Source: Nitrospinae bacterium CG11_big_fil_rev_8_21_14_0_20_56_8 (GTDB lineage Bacteria; Nitrospinota; Nitrospinia; Nitrospinales; VA-1). From it: DNA of 10,725 nt. The first letter of the stretch is position 1; the number at the start of each line of letters is the position of its first letter. This document shows positions 1 through 6,339 of the stretch, in pieces. The notes under the pieces are model-generated. The model worked only from the letters and a program-made list of their open reading frames with translations, did not search any database and was not told the origin of the DNA. A program made the translations under genes and the position numbers. The DNA lies in assembly GCA_002796165.1 (NCBI GenBank), contig PCWF01000021.1, positions 1 through 10,725 of the forward strand, given 5' to 3'.

Positions 1-1211
1 CTCATTTCATTTTCCGCGTCGTGGACGGACCCGACCGCGTGCTCCTTCCGTTCGCCGAGGAAGTGCTGGAAAAATCCTACGCCATCCTCGGCGACCTCCT
101 GCGGATGCACCCTCAGGACAAAATCATTGTCGAATTTTATCCCGGACAGGAGCCCTTTTCCAAAGTTTCCCCGCTCACCCTGAAAGACATCACCACCTCC
201 GGCACCGTGGCATTGTGCAAATACAACCGCATCCTGGCTATATCCCCGCGATTTTTGGTTCGCGGCTACAACTGGATGGATACCCTGAGCCATGAATTCG
301 TCCATTACCTGTTGACGATCAAAAGCCGGAACCATTTTCCCCTTTGGCTCCATGAAGGGGTGGCAAAGTACCTGGAAACCCGCTGGAGAAATGAAAAAAA
401 CTACCTGTCTCCCCTGATGGAAACGGTCCTCGCGGGTGGACTTGAACGGGACTACCTGATCCCCCTGGAAAACATGATGCCTTCCCTGGCAAAGCTGAAA
501 ACCGCAGAGGACGTGCAACTGGCGTACGCCCAGGTTTCGACCATGATGGAATACCTCGCGGAATTGAAAGGGGAAGAATTGATTTCCGACCTTCTCGACG
601 ACCTGGCAGGGGGAAGTTCTTTCGAGGAAGCGCTGGCATCGCGGATCGGCATGGACCTGGGAGCGTTCCAGGCCCGGTGGAAGGAGCAGATCAAAAAGAA
701 AAACCTGAAAGCCATTCCCGGCCATACCGCCCTGCTCTTCCGGTTCAAGTCCGACCTCTCCGCGGAGGAAGAGGATAAGGACTATGGCGAAATCCAGATG
801 AAGCGGACTCGCGACCTGGTGTTTCTGGCCGACATCCTGAATTCGCGCAACCGCCCCCAGGCGGCGGTGGTCGAGTACAAAAAAGCGATCCAGGAAACCC
901 AGACGCTGAACCCCATCCTATACAACAAGCTGGCCTTGACCTACATCAACCTCAAGCAATACCCGGAAGCCGAAACTCTCCTCAAGGAAAGCCTGGGATA
1001 TTATCCCATGTTCCACACCACCCTCCTCAACCTGGGCGAACTCTACCTGGCCACCTCCCGCCTGGAGCAAGCCCGGACCTATTTCGAGCAGGCGGTAAAG
1101 ATCAATCCTTTTAATCCCTTTGCCCACGCCCGGCTGATCGATACCTTCCAGCGCCTGGGCCTGAAGAAAGAAAAAGAATTGCAAGCCGGTTTGTATCGCT
1201 ATATACAGTAA
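1..1211 (+). CDS. Peptidase MA-like (gluzincin) domain protein with C-terminal TPR repeats, 5' partial
   Basis: The reading frame is open from the window edge (first full codon at base 3), so the gene very probably starts upstream. The GTG at base 21 is only an internal candidate, because the codons before it read HFIFRVV, which resembles the usual entry into this domain. Numbering from base 21, a zinc-protease HEFVH motif lies at residues 91-95 and a WLHEG segment at 109-113, where E112 fits the third ligand of a gluzincin. Residues about 262-390 form roughly three tetratricopeptide repeats (for example LYNKLALTYINLKQYPEAE), a protein-protein interaction scaffold. Such proteins are often exported or membrane-anchored, but the N-terminus that would show this is missing. 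moxR follows 92 bases later on the same strand, so co-transcription is possible. The substrate is unknown. The domain call is firm; actual protease activity is inferred from the motif. Confidence 0.8.
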   Translation, partial: HFIFRVVDGPDRVLLPFAEEVLEKSYAILGDLLRMHPQDKIIVEFYPGQEPFSKVSPLTLKDITTSGTVALCKYNRILAISPRFLVRGYNWMDTLSHEFVHYLLTIKSRNHFPLWLHEGVAKYLETRWRNEKNYLSPLMETVLAGGLERDYLIPLENMMPSLAKLKTAEDVQLAYAQVSTMMEYLAELKGEELISDLLDDLAGGSSFEEALASRIGMDLGAFQARWKEQIKKKNLKAIPGHTALLFRFKSDLSAEEEDKDYGEIQMKRTRDLVFLADILNSRNRPQAAVVEYKKAIQETQTLNPILYNKLALTYINLKQYPEAETLLKESLGYYPMFHTTLLNLGELYLATSRLEQARTYFEQAVKINPFNPFAHARLIDTFQRLGLKKEKELQAGLYRYIQ

Positions 1212-1303
1212 ACTCCGAACCGGCTTTGCCCCGTGCGCGCGGCGGACGGTGAAACGGCGGCGCCAATCAAATAACTCCAGACGACGGGAGCCTGAGCGAA
1301 CAC

Positions 1304-2305
1304 ATGGAAAAAACGTTGGATGATCTGGATCTGGCCAAAGAATTGCTCAAGGCCAAAGAGGACGTAATTCGGGAAATCCGGAAAGTCATCATCGGACAGG
1401 ACGAGGTGATCGAGAACCTTCTGATCGCCCTGTTCTCCAAGGGACATTCCCTGTTCGTGGGAGTTCCCGGGCTGGCCAAAACGCTCCTGATGAGCACCCT
1501 CGCCCGGATTCTCAACCTGAAATTCAGCAGAATCCAGTTCACCCCCGACCTGATGCCTTCGGACATTACCGGAACGGATATCCTGTACGAGGACCAGACC
1601 AGCGGCAAGCGGGCGTTCCGGTTCATCAAGGGCCCCATCTTCGCCAACATCATTTTGGCGGACGAGATCAACCGCACTCCGCCTAAAACCCAGGCGGCGC
1701 TACTGCAGGCCATGCAGGAACAACAGGTCACCGTGGGCGGCAACACCTACGATCTCGATCAGCCCTTCCTGGTGTTCGCCACGCAAAACCCGATCGAACA
1801 CGAGGGGACCTACCCTCTCCCCGAGGCGCAACTCGACCGGTTCATGTTCATCATCAACGTGGACTACCCCACCCTGGATCAGGAAGTGGACATCGCCCTG
1901 TCCACCACGTCGGGGCGCGAACCAAAACTGGACGTGGTGCTGGACGCGAAGCAGGTGCAGGAACTGCAGAAGCTGGTACCCCGCGTGCCCGTTTCGGAAC
2001 ACGTGGCGCGGTACGCGGTGCGGCTCGTTCAGGCAAGCCGACCGCAGAAAAACGGAAACGTTCCCGATTTCATCAATGAATGGGTGGATTGGGGAGCCGG
2101 CCCGCGCGCCTCTCAATACCTCATTCTGGGCGCCAAGGCCAAAGCCCTGATGGACAACCGCGTCACCATCTCCGTCGATGACATCCGGAGCATGGCCCGC
2201 AAGGTGATGGAACACCGCATTATCCTGAACTTCAAGGCGGAGGCGGAAAATATCACCAGCGCCGCCATCATCGAAAAACTGGTGAGTTCAATCAAGGAAA
2301 ACTGA
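1304..2305 (+). CDS. MoxR-family AAA+ ATPase
   Basis: This 333-residue protein has the usual length for MoxR. Walker A is GVPGLAKT (residues 53-60), Walker B is IILADE (116-121) followed by INR, sensor 1 is ATQNP (159-163), and the LPEAQLDRF segment (172-180) carries the conserved arginine (R179). The C-terminal third is the helical lid. Family members are cytoplasmic ATP-driven chaperones that help mature or insert metal cofactors or assemble envelope and complex proteins, normally with DUF58 and von Willebrand A partners encoded next door. Here the gene upstream is a gluzincin/TPR protein and the genes downstream are convergent, so the partner is not visible. The ATG at 1304 has only a weak, distant GGGAG upstream. 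It is the first Met in frame and gives a standard N-terminus. The family call is firm; the client is unknown. Confidence 0.93.
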   Translation: MEKTLDDLDLAKELLKAKEDVIREIRKVIIGQDEVIENLLIALFSKGHSLFVGVPGLAKTLLMSTLARILNLKFSRIQFTPDLMPSDITGTDILYEDQTSGKRAFRFIKGPIFANIILADEINRTPPKTQAALLQAMQEQQVTVGGNTYDLDQPFLVFATQNPIEHEGTYPLPEAQLDRFMFIINVDYPTLDQEVDIALSTTSGREPKLDVVLDAKQVQELQKLVPRVPVSEHVARYAVRLVQASRPQKNGNVPDFINEWVDWGAGPRASQYLILGAKAKALMDNRVTISVDDIRSMARKVMEHRIILNFKAEAENITSAAIIEKLVSSIKEN

Positions 2306-2349
2306 ACCGGATGAAGGGTGGGAGAAATCCACGGGGGAAAAACCTGCGG

Positions 2350-2361
2350 GGGTCGTGACCC
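2350..2361. other. Short perfect dyad between convergent moxR and VOC genes
   Basis: GGGTC-GT-GACCC is a perfect inverted repeat in the 89-base gap between the convergent stop codons. It could act as a bidirectional stem-loop, but there is no T-tract on either side and the loop is very tight. A terminator is therefore only a possibility. Confidence 0.25.
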
Positions 2362-2394
2362 ATTAACTTTGCCGAAACCTCTGTCGATATCGCA

Positions 2395-2826
2395 TCATAC
2401 TTCCCCCCATTGAAACTCCCCTTTCGGGCCCAGGGGGAAAAACGGATTATAAGCCACTTCCCACAAATGTCCGTCCGGGTCGGCAAAATAGCCCACATAC
2501 CCACCCCAAAATACCTCGTGTCCCGGTTTGATGATTTTTCCGCCCGCCCTTTCGGCTTCTATCAGAGTCTGATCGACTTCCAATTCGGATGCGACGTTGT
2601 GGGCGATCGAAAATACCGAATTGCCCGAAGGCCCGCAGGAGATCCCGGCGTCGCGGGACAACATTTCCAAAGGATACAGGCACAGAGCCATGCTTTGCAG
2701 ATTGTAGGCGACCACCTCTTCCGAATGTTCTTCCGAAGCGGACTTCCAACCCAATGCGTCGTAGAAAGCGCGGGCCCGCTTTAAATCGGAAACCCCCAGG
2801 GTAATCAGGCTCAACCGTTGTTCCAT
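2395..2826 (-). CDS. VOC (glyoxalase/bleomycin-resistance fold) family protein
   Basis: This 143-residue protein has the paired beta-alpha-beta-beta-beta modules of the vicinal oxygen chelate superfamily. The N-terminal module contains LGVSDLKRARAFYDALGW (residues 10-27). The C-terminal module contains GGYVGYFADPDGHLWEVAYNP (107-127), the signature of PhnB/glyoxalase-like single-domain members. The first metal-ligand histidine found in true glyoxalase I near residue 8 is replaced by ILE/THR. H76 and E123 remain, so metal binding and substrate cannot be assigned. The gene lies 48 bases downstream of the exonuclease gene on the same strand, suggesting a two-gene transcript. No strong ribosome binding site precedes the ATG at 2826, but it is the natural domain start. 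The 3' end converges on moxR, leaving 89 bases between them. The fold is confident; the function is not. Confidence 0.85.
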   Translation of the reverse strand: MEQRLSLITLGVSDLKRARAFYDALGWKSASEEHSEEVVAYNLQSMALCLYPLEMLSRDAGISCGPSGNSVFSIAHNVASELEVDQTLIEAERAGGKIIKPGHEVFWGGYVGYFADPDGHLWEVAYNPFFPLGPKGEFQWGEV

Positions 2827-2874
2827 AAAAATTAATGCGTCAGAGAAGGGGTCGGCGGGAGGATGAGCGCCCGC

Positions 2875-3552
2875 TCACTTCCGAACCGGAATGAGGGTTT
2901 CCGGCTTCCAGTCCACTTCCATCGTTTGCGGGATCCCGCCTTTCGAAAGATAGCGGATAAAACCGTTCTGGACCCCGAACAGGTACAAATCGCGGGTGAT
3001 CTCCACATCCTTTTTGCAATATTCCACGATCCTGTCCATGAACGCCGGGTCGCCGGTATTTTTATATTCCCGGTACCATTCGAGCGAGACCAGTCCATCG
3101 GCGGATTTCCTGGCTCCCAGGGTGTGCTGGGCGAGATGGTTGAGCCCCAGGCGGAATCCCAGCTTCTTCTCCACATGTTCCAGCATGTCGCAGGTATTGA
3201 TTTCATTCAGATCGAAATCGGGATCATACGGTTGCATGACCGTGTAGTCGAAGCGTTTAACGTTGAACCCCACCACCAGATCCGCGGAACGAAGTTTCCG
3301 GAGCAGTTTCTGTTCTTCATTTTCCAGGTAGGTCAGCATTCGCTCTTCAATACTGTCGAAAACCACCCCGACGGCCATCCCCATTTTATGGATATTGGAC
3401 CACCCTCCCACATCCTGGGTTCCCCGCTGGGTTTCCAGATCGAAATACAGGATGCGCGGGCTCGCCTGCAGGGTCGTTTCCGGCTTGGCATCCGAGTTGG
3501 GGGACTCGTCGTCCGGAATGGGATCCGCAAATAATTCGAATTGTTCGGGCAT
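2875..3552 (-). CDS. DEDDy-type 3'-5' exonuclease / RNase H-like domain protein
   Basis: Read from the ATG at 3552 this is a 225-residue protein. An in-frame TTG at 3561 adds three residues; I prefer the ATG, although neither has a strong Shine-Dalgarno. The three exonuclease motifs are visible. ExoI is YFDLET (D38, E40), ExoII is N-x3-FD (N97, D102), and ExoIII is Y-x3-D (Y178, D182), which defines the tyrosine (DEDDy) class. These residues bind two metal ions and cleave nucleotides from a 3' end. A segment NTCDMLEHV near residue 120 and LGLNHLAQHTLG near 137 match the YprB-like predicted RNase H subgroup. The first 30 residues are acidic and look disordered. Relatives are sometimes fused to, or encoded beside, helicases; none is present here. 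The VOC gene follows on the same strand. Whether the substrate is DNA or RNA is unknown. Confidence 0.82.
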   Translation of the reverse strand: MPEQFELFADPIPDDESPNSDAKPETTLQASPRILYFDLETQRGTQDVGGWSNIHKMGMAVGVVFDSIEERMLTYLENEEQKLLRKLRSADLVVGFNVKRFDYTVMQPYDPDFDLNEINTCDMLEHVEKKLGFRLGLNHLAQHTLGARKSADGLVSLEWYREYKNTGDPAFMDRIVEYCKKDVEITRDLYLFGVQNGFIRYLSKGGIPQTMEVDWKPETLIPVRK

Positions 3553-3587
3553 GGTATTCAAAATCCAGTTTGCAGGGGAATTACCTT

Positions 3588-3615
3588 ACTTTAACACCCC
3601 CTTCTCCCAAATCAA
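3588..3615 (-). promoter_or_regulatory. Possible sigma-70 promoter for the exonuclease-VOC pair
   Basis: On the minus strand a TTGATT box (3615-3610) is followed after 16 bases by TAAAGT (3593-3588), each 4 of 6 to consensus. Transcription would begin near 3580, about 28 bases before the ATG at 3552. The placement is reasonable but the match is modest. Confidence 0.28.
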
Positions 3616-3715
3616 GGAATTTTTATTAACCTATTGATTTAAAATGGTTTTTATGATTTTTAATCTGCATTCAAGTGGTTTCGCAAACGGACCCGATTTA
3701 AGCCAGCGAAAGGGT

Positions 3716-3743
3716 TAAAGTTTGGAATTTTCGCAACCGATAA
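3716..3743 (+). promoter_or_regulatory. Sigma-28 (FliA)-like flagellar promoter upstream of fliD
   Basis: TAAAGTTT (3716-3723) is followed by ACCGATAA (3736-3743). The FliA consensus is TAAAGTTT, an 11-base gap, then GCCGATAA. Here every base of the -35 matches and 7 of 8 of the -10 match, but the gap is 12 bases, one longer than canonical. A start near 3750 would give fliD a leader of about 145 bases. Sigma-28 control fits fliD and fliS, which are late flagellar genes in many bacteria. Confidence 0.6.
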
Positions 3744-3772
3744 CACAAGGGAGAGGGCAAAAACAACCATTT

Positions 3773-3788
3773 AGGGGCCCCTTATAAT
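3773..3788 (+). promoter_or_regulatory. AGGGGCCCCT palindrome abutting a perfect TATAAT
   Basis: A perfect 10-bp palindrome AGGGGCCCCT (3773-3782) directly precedes a consensus -10 hexamer TATAAT (3783-3788). No good -35 hexamer sits 16-18 bases upstream. This could be a second, activator-dependent start for fliD inside the sigma-28 leader, or chance. GCCCCT recurs at 3801-3806 and could pair with AGGGGC in RNA. Confidence 0.25.
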
Positions 3789-3794
3789 GCATTG

Positions 3795-3885
3795 CGATTT
3801 GCCCCTCGCTGTCCCTTTAATTTAAAGGAAAAGCGACCGGTCATGGCAATTTTTAAAGGTCCCCTTTAAATCTATTGATCGAAAG
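3795..3885 (+). repeat. Intergenic element, copy A (fliD leader)
   Basis: This copy resembles 10088-10164 in the oxidoreductase leader. The shared blocks, in the same order, are CGATTTGCC (8 of 9), AAAGG, GGCAATTTTTAAAGG at 3845-3859 (15 of 15 identical) and TCTATTGAT at 3871-3879 (8 of 9). AAAGG and the 15-mer start exactly 21 bases apart in both copies. Between the blocks the match is weak, so this is an old repeat, a shared regulatory leader, or a partly chance similarity around AT-rich blocks. Confidence 0.45.
3814..3870. repeat. Cluster of TTTAAAGG half-sites forming two dyads before fliD
   Basis: Dyad 1 (3814-3828) is CCTTTAA-T-TTAAAGG. Dyad 2 (3852-3870) is TTTAAAGG-TCC-CCTTTAAA, a perfect 8-bp-arm inverted repeat. 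The four half-sites share one core. Dyad 2 ends 26 bases before the fliD ATG, so it could be a DNA operator or, in RNA, a hairpin close to the start codon. The function is unknown; the symmetry is read directly from the sequence. Confidence 0.5.
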
Positions 3886-3896
3886 CTTCCCGGCTT

Positions 3897-5519
3897 ATGG
3901 CCACATCTTCCGTCTCCGGCATCAATTCCAATCTCGACACCGCCGATATCATCAGCAAACTCGTTGCGTTGGAAGCCCGCCCAATCGACCTTCTCCAGTC
4001 CCAAGCCGATCAGGAAGCAAAAAAGCTCCTTGATTTCAATAATTTAAAAACCAAGCTCCAAAGCTTCAAGAGCTTCGCGCTGGCCTTGAACACGGAGAGC
4101 CGGTTCATCTCTACCAAAGGGAAATTTACCAATTCCGATCCGACCGATACCAGTCCTGTGGTGGACATCGTCACCACCAGCCAGGCCTCATCGGGAACTT
4201 TCACTCTGACCGTCAACCAGTTGGCCAGGGAAACCAAGACGGTCTCGGACGGGTTTGCCTCGACCACCTCCAGTATTCCAACCGGCACGGTGCGGATCGT
4301 CGATGGGTCCCGGGTGACCTTCGTCACCGTGGACGAGACCAACAATACGCTGGATGGATTACGGTTAGCCCTCAACAACTCGGGGGCCAATCTTAAAGCC
4401 AATTTCATCAACGATGGAGATACCAGCAACCCCATCCGGCTCCTGATATCGGGAACCAAAACAGGGACCCAGAACGCCCTCGATATTTCGTTCAAGTTCA
4501 GCCAGGCCGGGGCCTTCGACACCGATGCCATAACCTTCACCACGACCCAGGCGGCCCAGGATGCGGAACTGGTGGTGGACGGGGTCTCCGTGACCAAACA
4601 GACCAATGTGGTCAACGACGTGATCACCGGCACGACCATGACCCTGCTGTCCGCCGGGGACGGCACGATCACCCTGAGTACGGACGTCAACAGCATTACC
4701 CAGAAGGTCACCGATTTTGTCGGTTCCTACAACGATCTGATCCTGTTCCTGAAAGATGAGCTGGCCATCGACTCCTCTTCGAATAAAACCGGGGTTTTGT
4801 TTGGCAACGTCACCGTTCAGAACATCCAGCAAACCCTGCGTTCCACCATCAGCGCGCAGATCGCGGGCGTAACCGGCTCCTTTTCCTTTCTGTCCCAGGT
4901 GGGGATCACCACGCAGGACGACGGAACCCTGGAGGTCGACAAATCGATCCTGGCCGACGCCTTGACCACGGACACCGTCAACGTCAGCCAACTCTTTTCC
5001 AGCAAGGGCACGACCAACAACGTGGGAGTGACCTTCGTCGGTTTCACCAACAATACGGTTGCCGGAACCTATGATGTCCGGGTCCTGAACGGGGTCCCGC
5101 AACTGAGCCCGAGCGGCGAAAACAACTACACCGACGCCACCGGCTCGGGGAATTTCTTCGCCGGGGCCACGGGGACGGCGGCGGAAGGGCTGAATTTCCG
5201 GATCTCATCCCTGACCGACGGAAGTTATGGGAGCATCACCCTCACCACGGGGGTGGCGGAGATTTTCAACCGGCAGATGACCAACCTGCTCGACACGTCT
5301 CTGCAAGGACCCCTCTCCGCCGAAATCAACACCATCACCGATACGATCACCAATTACGATGACCAGATTGCCAGGATGGAAGAACGGCTGACTTTGTTCC
5401 AGCAGAAATTGGAAGAAAAGTTCACCAACATGGAAGTGGTGCTGGGAAAGCTCAACAGCCAGAGAGACACCTTCACCCAGGCCTTGTCCGGAATTCAGAG
5501 TTTATTCCAGAAGAAATAA
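3897..5519 (+). CDS. fliD: Flagellar filament cap protein FliD (hook-associated protein 2)
   Basis: This 540-residue protein lies within the family's range. The N-terminus shows the FliD_N signature SGINSNLDTADIISKLVALE (about residues 7-26) followed by a coiled-coil stretch to about residue 65. The middle is rich in Thr, Ser, Asn and Gly, typical of the exposed D2/D3 domains. The FliD_C region ends in a heptad-rich helix from about residue 458 (ITDTITNYDDQIARMEERL). FliD is exported through the flagellar type III apparatus and forms the oligomeric cap that folds incoming flagellin. No Sec signal peptide is present, as expected. The ATG at 3897 lacks a clear Shine-Dalgarno but opens exactly at the conserved N-terminus. 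fliS follows 23 bases later. A sigma-28-like promoter lies about 154 bases upstream. Confidence 0.95.
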   Translation: MATSSVSGINSNLDTADIISKLVALEARPIDLLQSQADQEAKKLLDFNNLKTKLQSFKSFALALNTESRFISTKGKFTNSDPTDTSPVVDIVTTSQASSGTFTLTVNQLARETKTVSDGFASTTSSIPTGTVRIVDGSRVTFVTVDETNNTLDGLRLALNNSGANLKANFINDGDTSNPIRLLISGTKTGTQNALDISFKFSQAGAFDTDAITFTTTQAAQDAELVVDGVSVTKQTNVVNDVITGTTMTLLSAGDGTITLSTDVNSITQKVTDFVGSYNDLILFLKDELAIDSSSNKTGVLFGNVTVQNIQQTLRSTISAQIAGVTGSFSFLSQVGITTQDDGTLEVDKSILADALTTDTVNVSQLFSSKGTTNNVGVTFVGFTNNTVAGTYDVRVLNGVPQLSPSGENNYTDATGSGNFFAGATGTAAEGLNFRISSLTDGSYGSITLTTGVAEIFNRQMTNLLDTSLQGPLSAEINTITDTITNYDDQIARMEERLTLFQQKLEEKFTNMEVVLGKLNSQRDTFTQALSGIQSLFQKK

Positions 5520-5525
5520 TCCCTT

Positions 5526-5531
5526 AAGGAG
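5526..5531 (+). promoter_or_regulatory. Ribosome binding site of fliS
   Basis: AAGGAG lies 11 bases before the ATG at 5543, a somewhat long but workable spacing, and supports that start. It sits just after the fliD stop. Confidence 0.6.
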
Positions 5532-5542
5532 CGGCCCGATCA

Positions 5543-5977
5543 ATGGTTCCAGCGAAATTTCACAACCAGTACCGGCAGAATCAGATATCGACTTCGAGCC
5601 AGGGGAAACTGATCCTTATGATGTATGAGGGAGCCATCCGTTTTTCCAAAATGGCAATCGCCGGAATGACGGAGGGCGACCTCTCTAAAAAGGGGCTTTA
5701 TATCCAGAAAACCCATGACATCGTCAATGAGCTCTCTCTCGCCCTCAACATGGAAAAAGGCGGAGAGGTGGCCCGCAAACTGGAATCCCTGTATCAGTTC
5801 ATTCTTCGACAACTGACCCTGGCCAATATCAAATCCGACAAAAAAGCCCTGGAATCGGTGGTCCGCGTCCTCACCCCCCTGTACGAGGCCTGGAATCAGC
5901 TCCTTTCCGTCACCGAAACTCCGGAAGAACCCCCGCAACAACCCGGCAAGGTCAAACCCTTCGTCTCCCGTTGCTGA
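5543..5977 (+). CDS. fliS: Flagellin export chaperone FliS
   Basis: This 144-residue, mostly helical protein matches FliS. The N-terminal NQYRQNQISTSSQGKLILMMYEGAIRF (about residues 8-34) is the family hallmark (YxxxxxxTASPxxLixMLYdGai), and NIKSDKKALE with LTPLYEAWNQL (about residues 94-121) is the C-terminal helix pair. FliS is a cytoplasmic four-helix chaperone that binds the flagellin C-terminus and prevents premature polymerisation before export. The last 20 residues form a Pro-rich extension ending in Cys, beyond the usual core. It forms a tight pair with fliD and probably shares its promoter. No fliT or flagellin gene follows; an inverted-repeat element and sucC come next, so the flagellar unit ends here. 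Confidence 0.93.
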   Translation: MVPAKFHNQYRQNQISTSSQGKLILMMYEGAIRFSKMAIAGMTEGDLSKKGLYIQKTHDIVNELSLALNMEKGGEVARKLESLYQFILRQLTLANIKSDKKALESVVRVLTPLYEAWNQLLSVTETPEEPPQQPGKVKPFVSRC

Positions 5978-6139
5978 ATCACCCCGCCGCTCCGTTTTAC
6001 CCCATAGCGCCCTCAGGAAAAGAACCCCGACAAGGGATCTCATCCGCGTTCGGCGATTTCGATCCCCAGTTACGATTGCCCTTTTCTTCAGGGGCCGGAT
6101 TGCCTTTGACAAGGAGAGCTTTGCGTAACTCAAATATGT

Positions 6140-6162
6140 CGCCCTGAGCTTGTCGAAGGGCG
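6140..6162. repeat. REP-like palindromic unit, left arm
   Basis: The core CCTGAGCTTGTCGAAGG is flanked by CGCCCT and AGGGCG arms that pair perfectly over 6 bp. The inverted partner unit lies at 6180-6197. Confidence 0.6.
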
Positions 6163-6179
6163 ATCTCCGGTTGTACTTT

Positions 6180-6197
6180 CCTTCGACTTCGCTCAGG
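6180..6197. repeat. REP-like palindromic unit, right arm (inverted)
   Basis: CCTTCGACTTCGCTCAGG is the reverse complement of CCTGAGCGAAGTCGAAGG. It is a variant of the left unit with a GAAG core in place of TTG. Confidence 0.6.
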
Positions 6198-6262
6198 ACA
6201 GGCTCAAAACGGGCTCAGCACGATACTTTCGGTGCCTTTCTCCGACTTTTGCAAAGCTCTCT

Positions 6263-6291
6263 TTGACAAGGGGCGGAGCTTGTGGTAAAAA
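6263..6291 (+). promoter_or_regulatory. Sigma-70 promoter for sucCD
   Basis: A perfect TTGACA (6263-6268) is followed after 17 bases by TAAAAA (6286-6291, 4 of 6 to TATAAT). Transcription would start near 6298 and give a leader of about 42 bases. The -35 box lies inside the right terminal inverted repeat of the palindromic element, so that element appears to contribute to sucC expression. The left end has its own TTGACA at 6106-6111 but no good -10. Confidence 0.5.
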
Positions 6292-6330
6292 CCGGGTTCC
6301 AATTTCCCGGACAAACCGTTAATCCGGTTC

Positions 6331-6335
6331 AGGAG
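6331..6335 (+). promoter_or_regulatory. Ribosome binding site of sucC
   Basis: AGGAG lies 4 bases before the ATG at 6340 and fixes that start. Confidence 0.65.
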
Positions 6336-6339
6336 AACC

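Larger units (their letters stand above)
6104..6271. repeat. Inverted-repeat-bounded element enclosing a REP-like palindrome pair
   Basis: The ends are 21-base imperfect inverted repeats, 6104-6124 and 6251-6271, matching at 18 of 21 positions. They include an exact 11-base core, GAGAGCTTTGC against GCAAAGCTCTC. Inside is an inverted pair of short palindromic units: CCTGAGCTTGTCGAAGG (6143-6159) and, on the other strand, CCTGAGCGAAGTCGAAGG (6197-6180). Units of this style are familiar intergenic repeats in many bacterial genomes. The whole 168 bp can fold on itself, like a REPIN or small MITE. There is no ORF inside, so any mobility would need a transposase encoded elsewhere (a RAYT-type enzyme for REP elements). 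The flanking region 5978-6103 holds no gene or recognisable site that I can support. Confidence 0.65.

Noticed and set aside
2410..3534. Plus-strand ORFs opposite the VOC and exonuclease genes
   Set aside because: The minus-strand frames carry intact family motifs, and the plus frames have none.
3650..3760. Possible cyclic-di-GMP (GEMM) riboswitch before fliD
   Set aside because: The conserved GEMM segments are absent; the region is better explained by the sigma-28 promoter.
3744..3868. Open frame before fliD ending in MAIFKGPL
   Set aside because: There is no good start or ribosome binding site, and the ATG leaves only eight codons. It overlaps dyads and the intergenic element.
4010..5102. 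Minus-strand ORFs opposite fliD
   Set aside because: They are Val/Ser/Thr-rich or Gly/Asp-rich antisense shadows of the FliD repeats.
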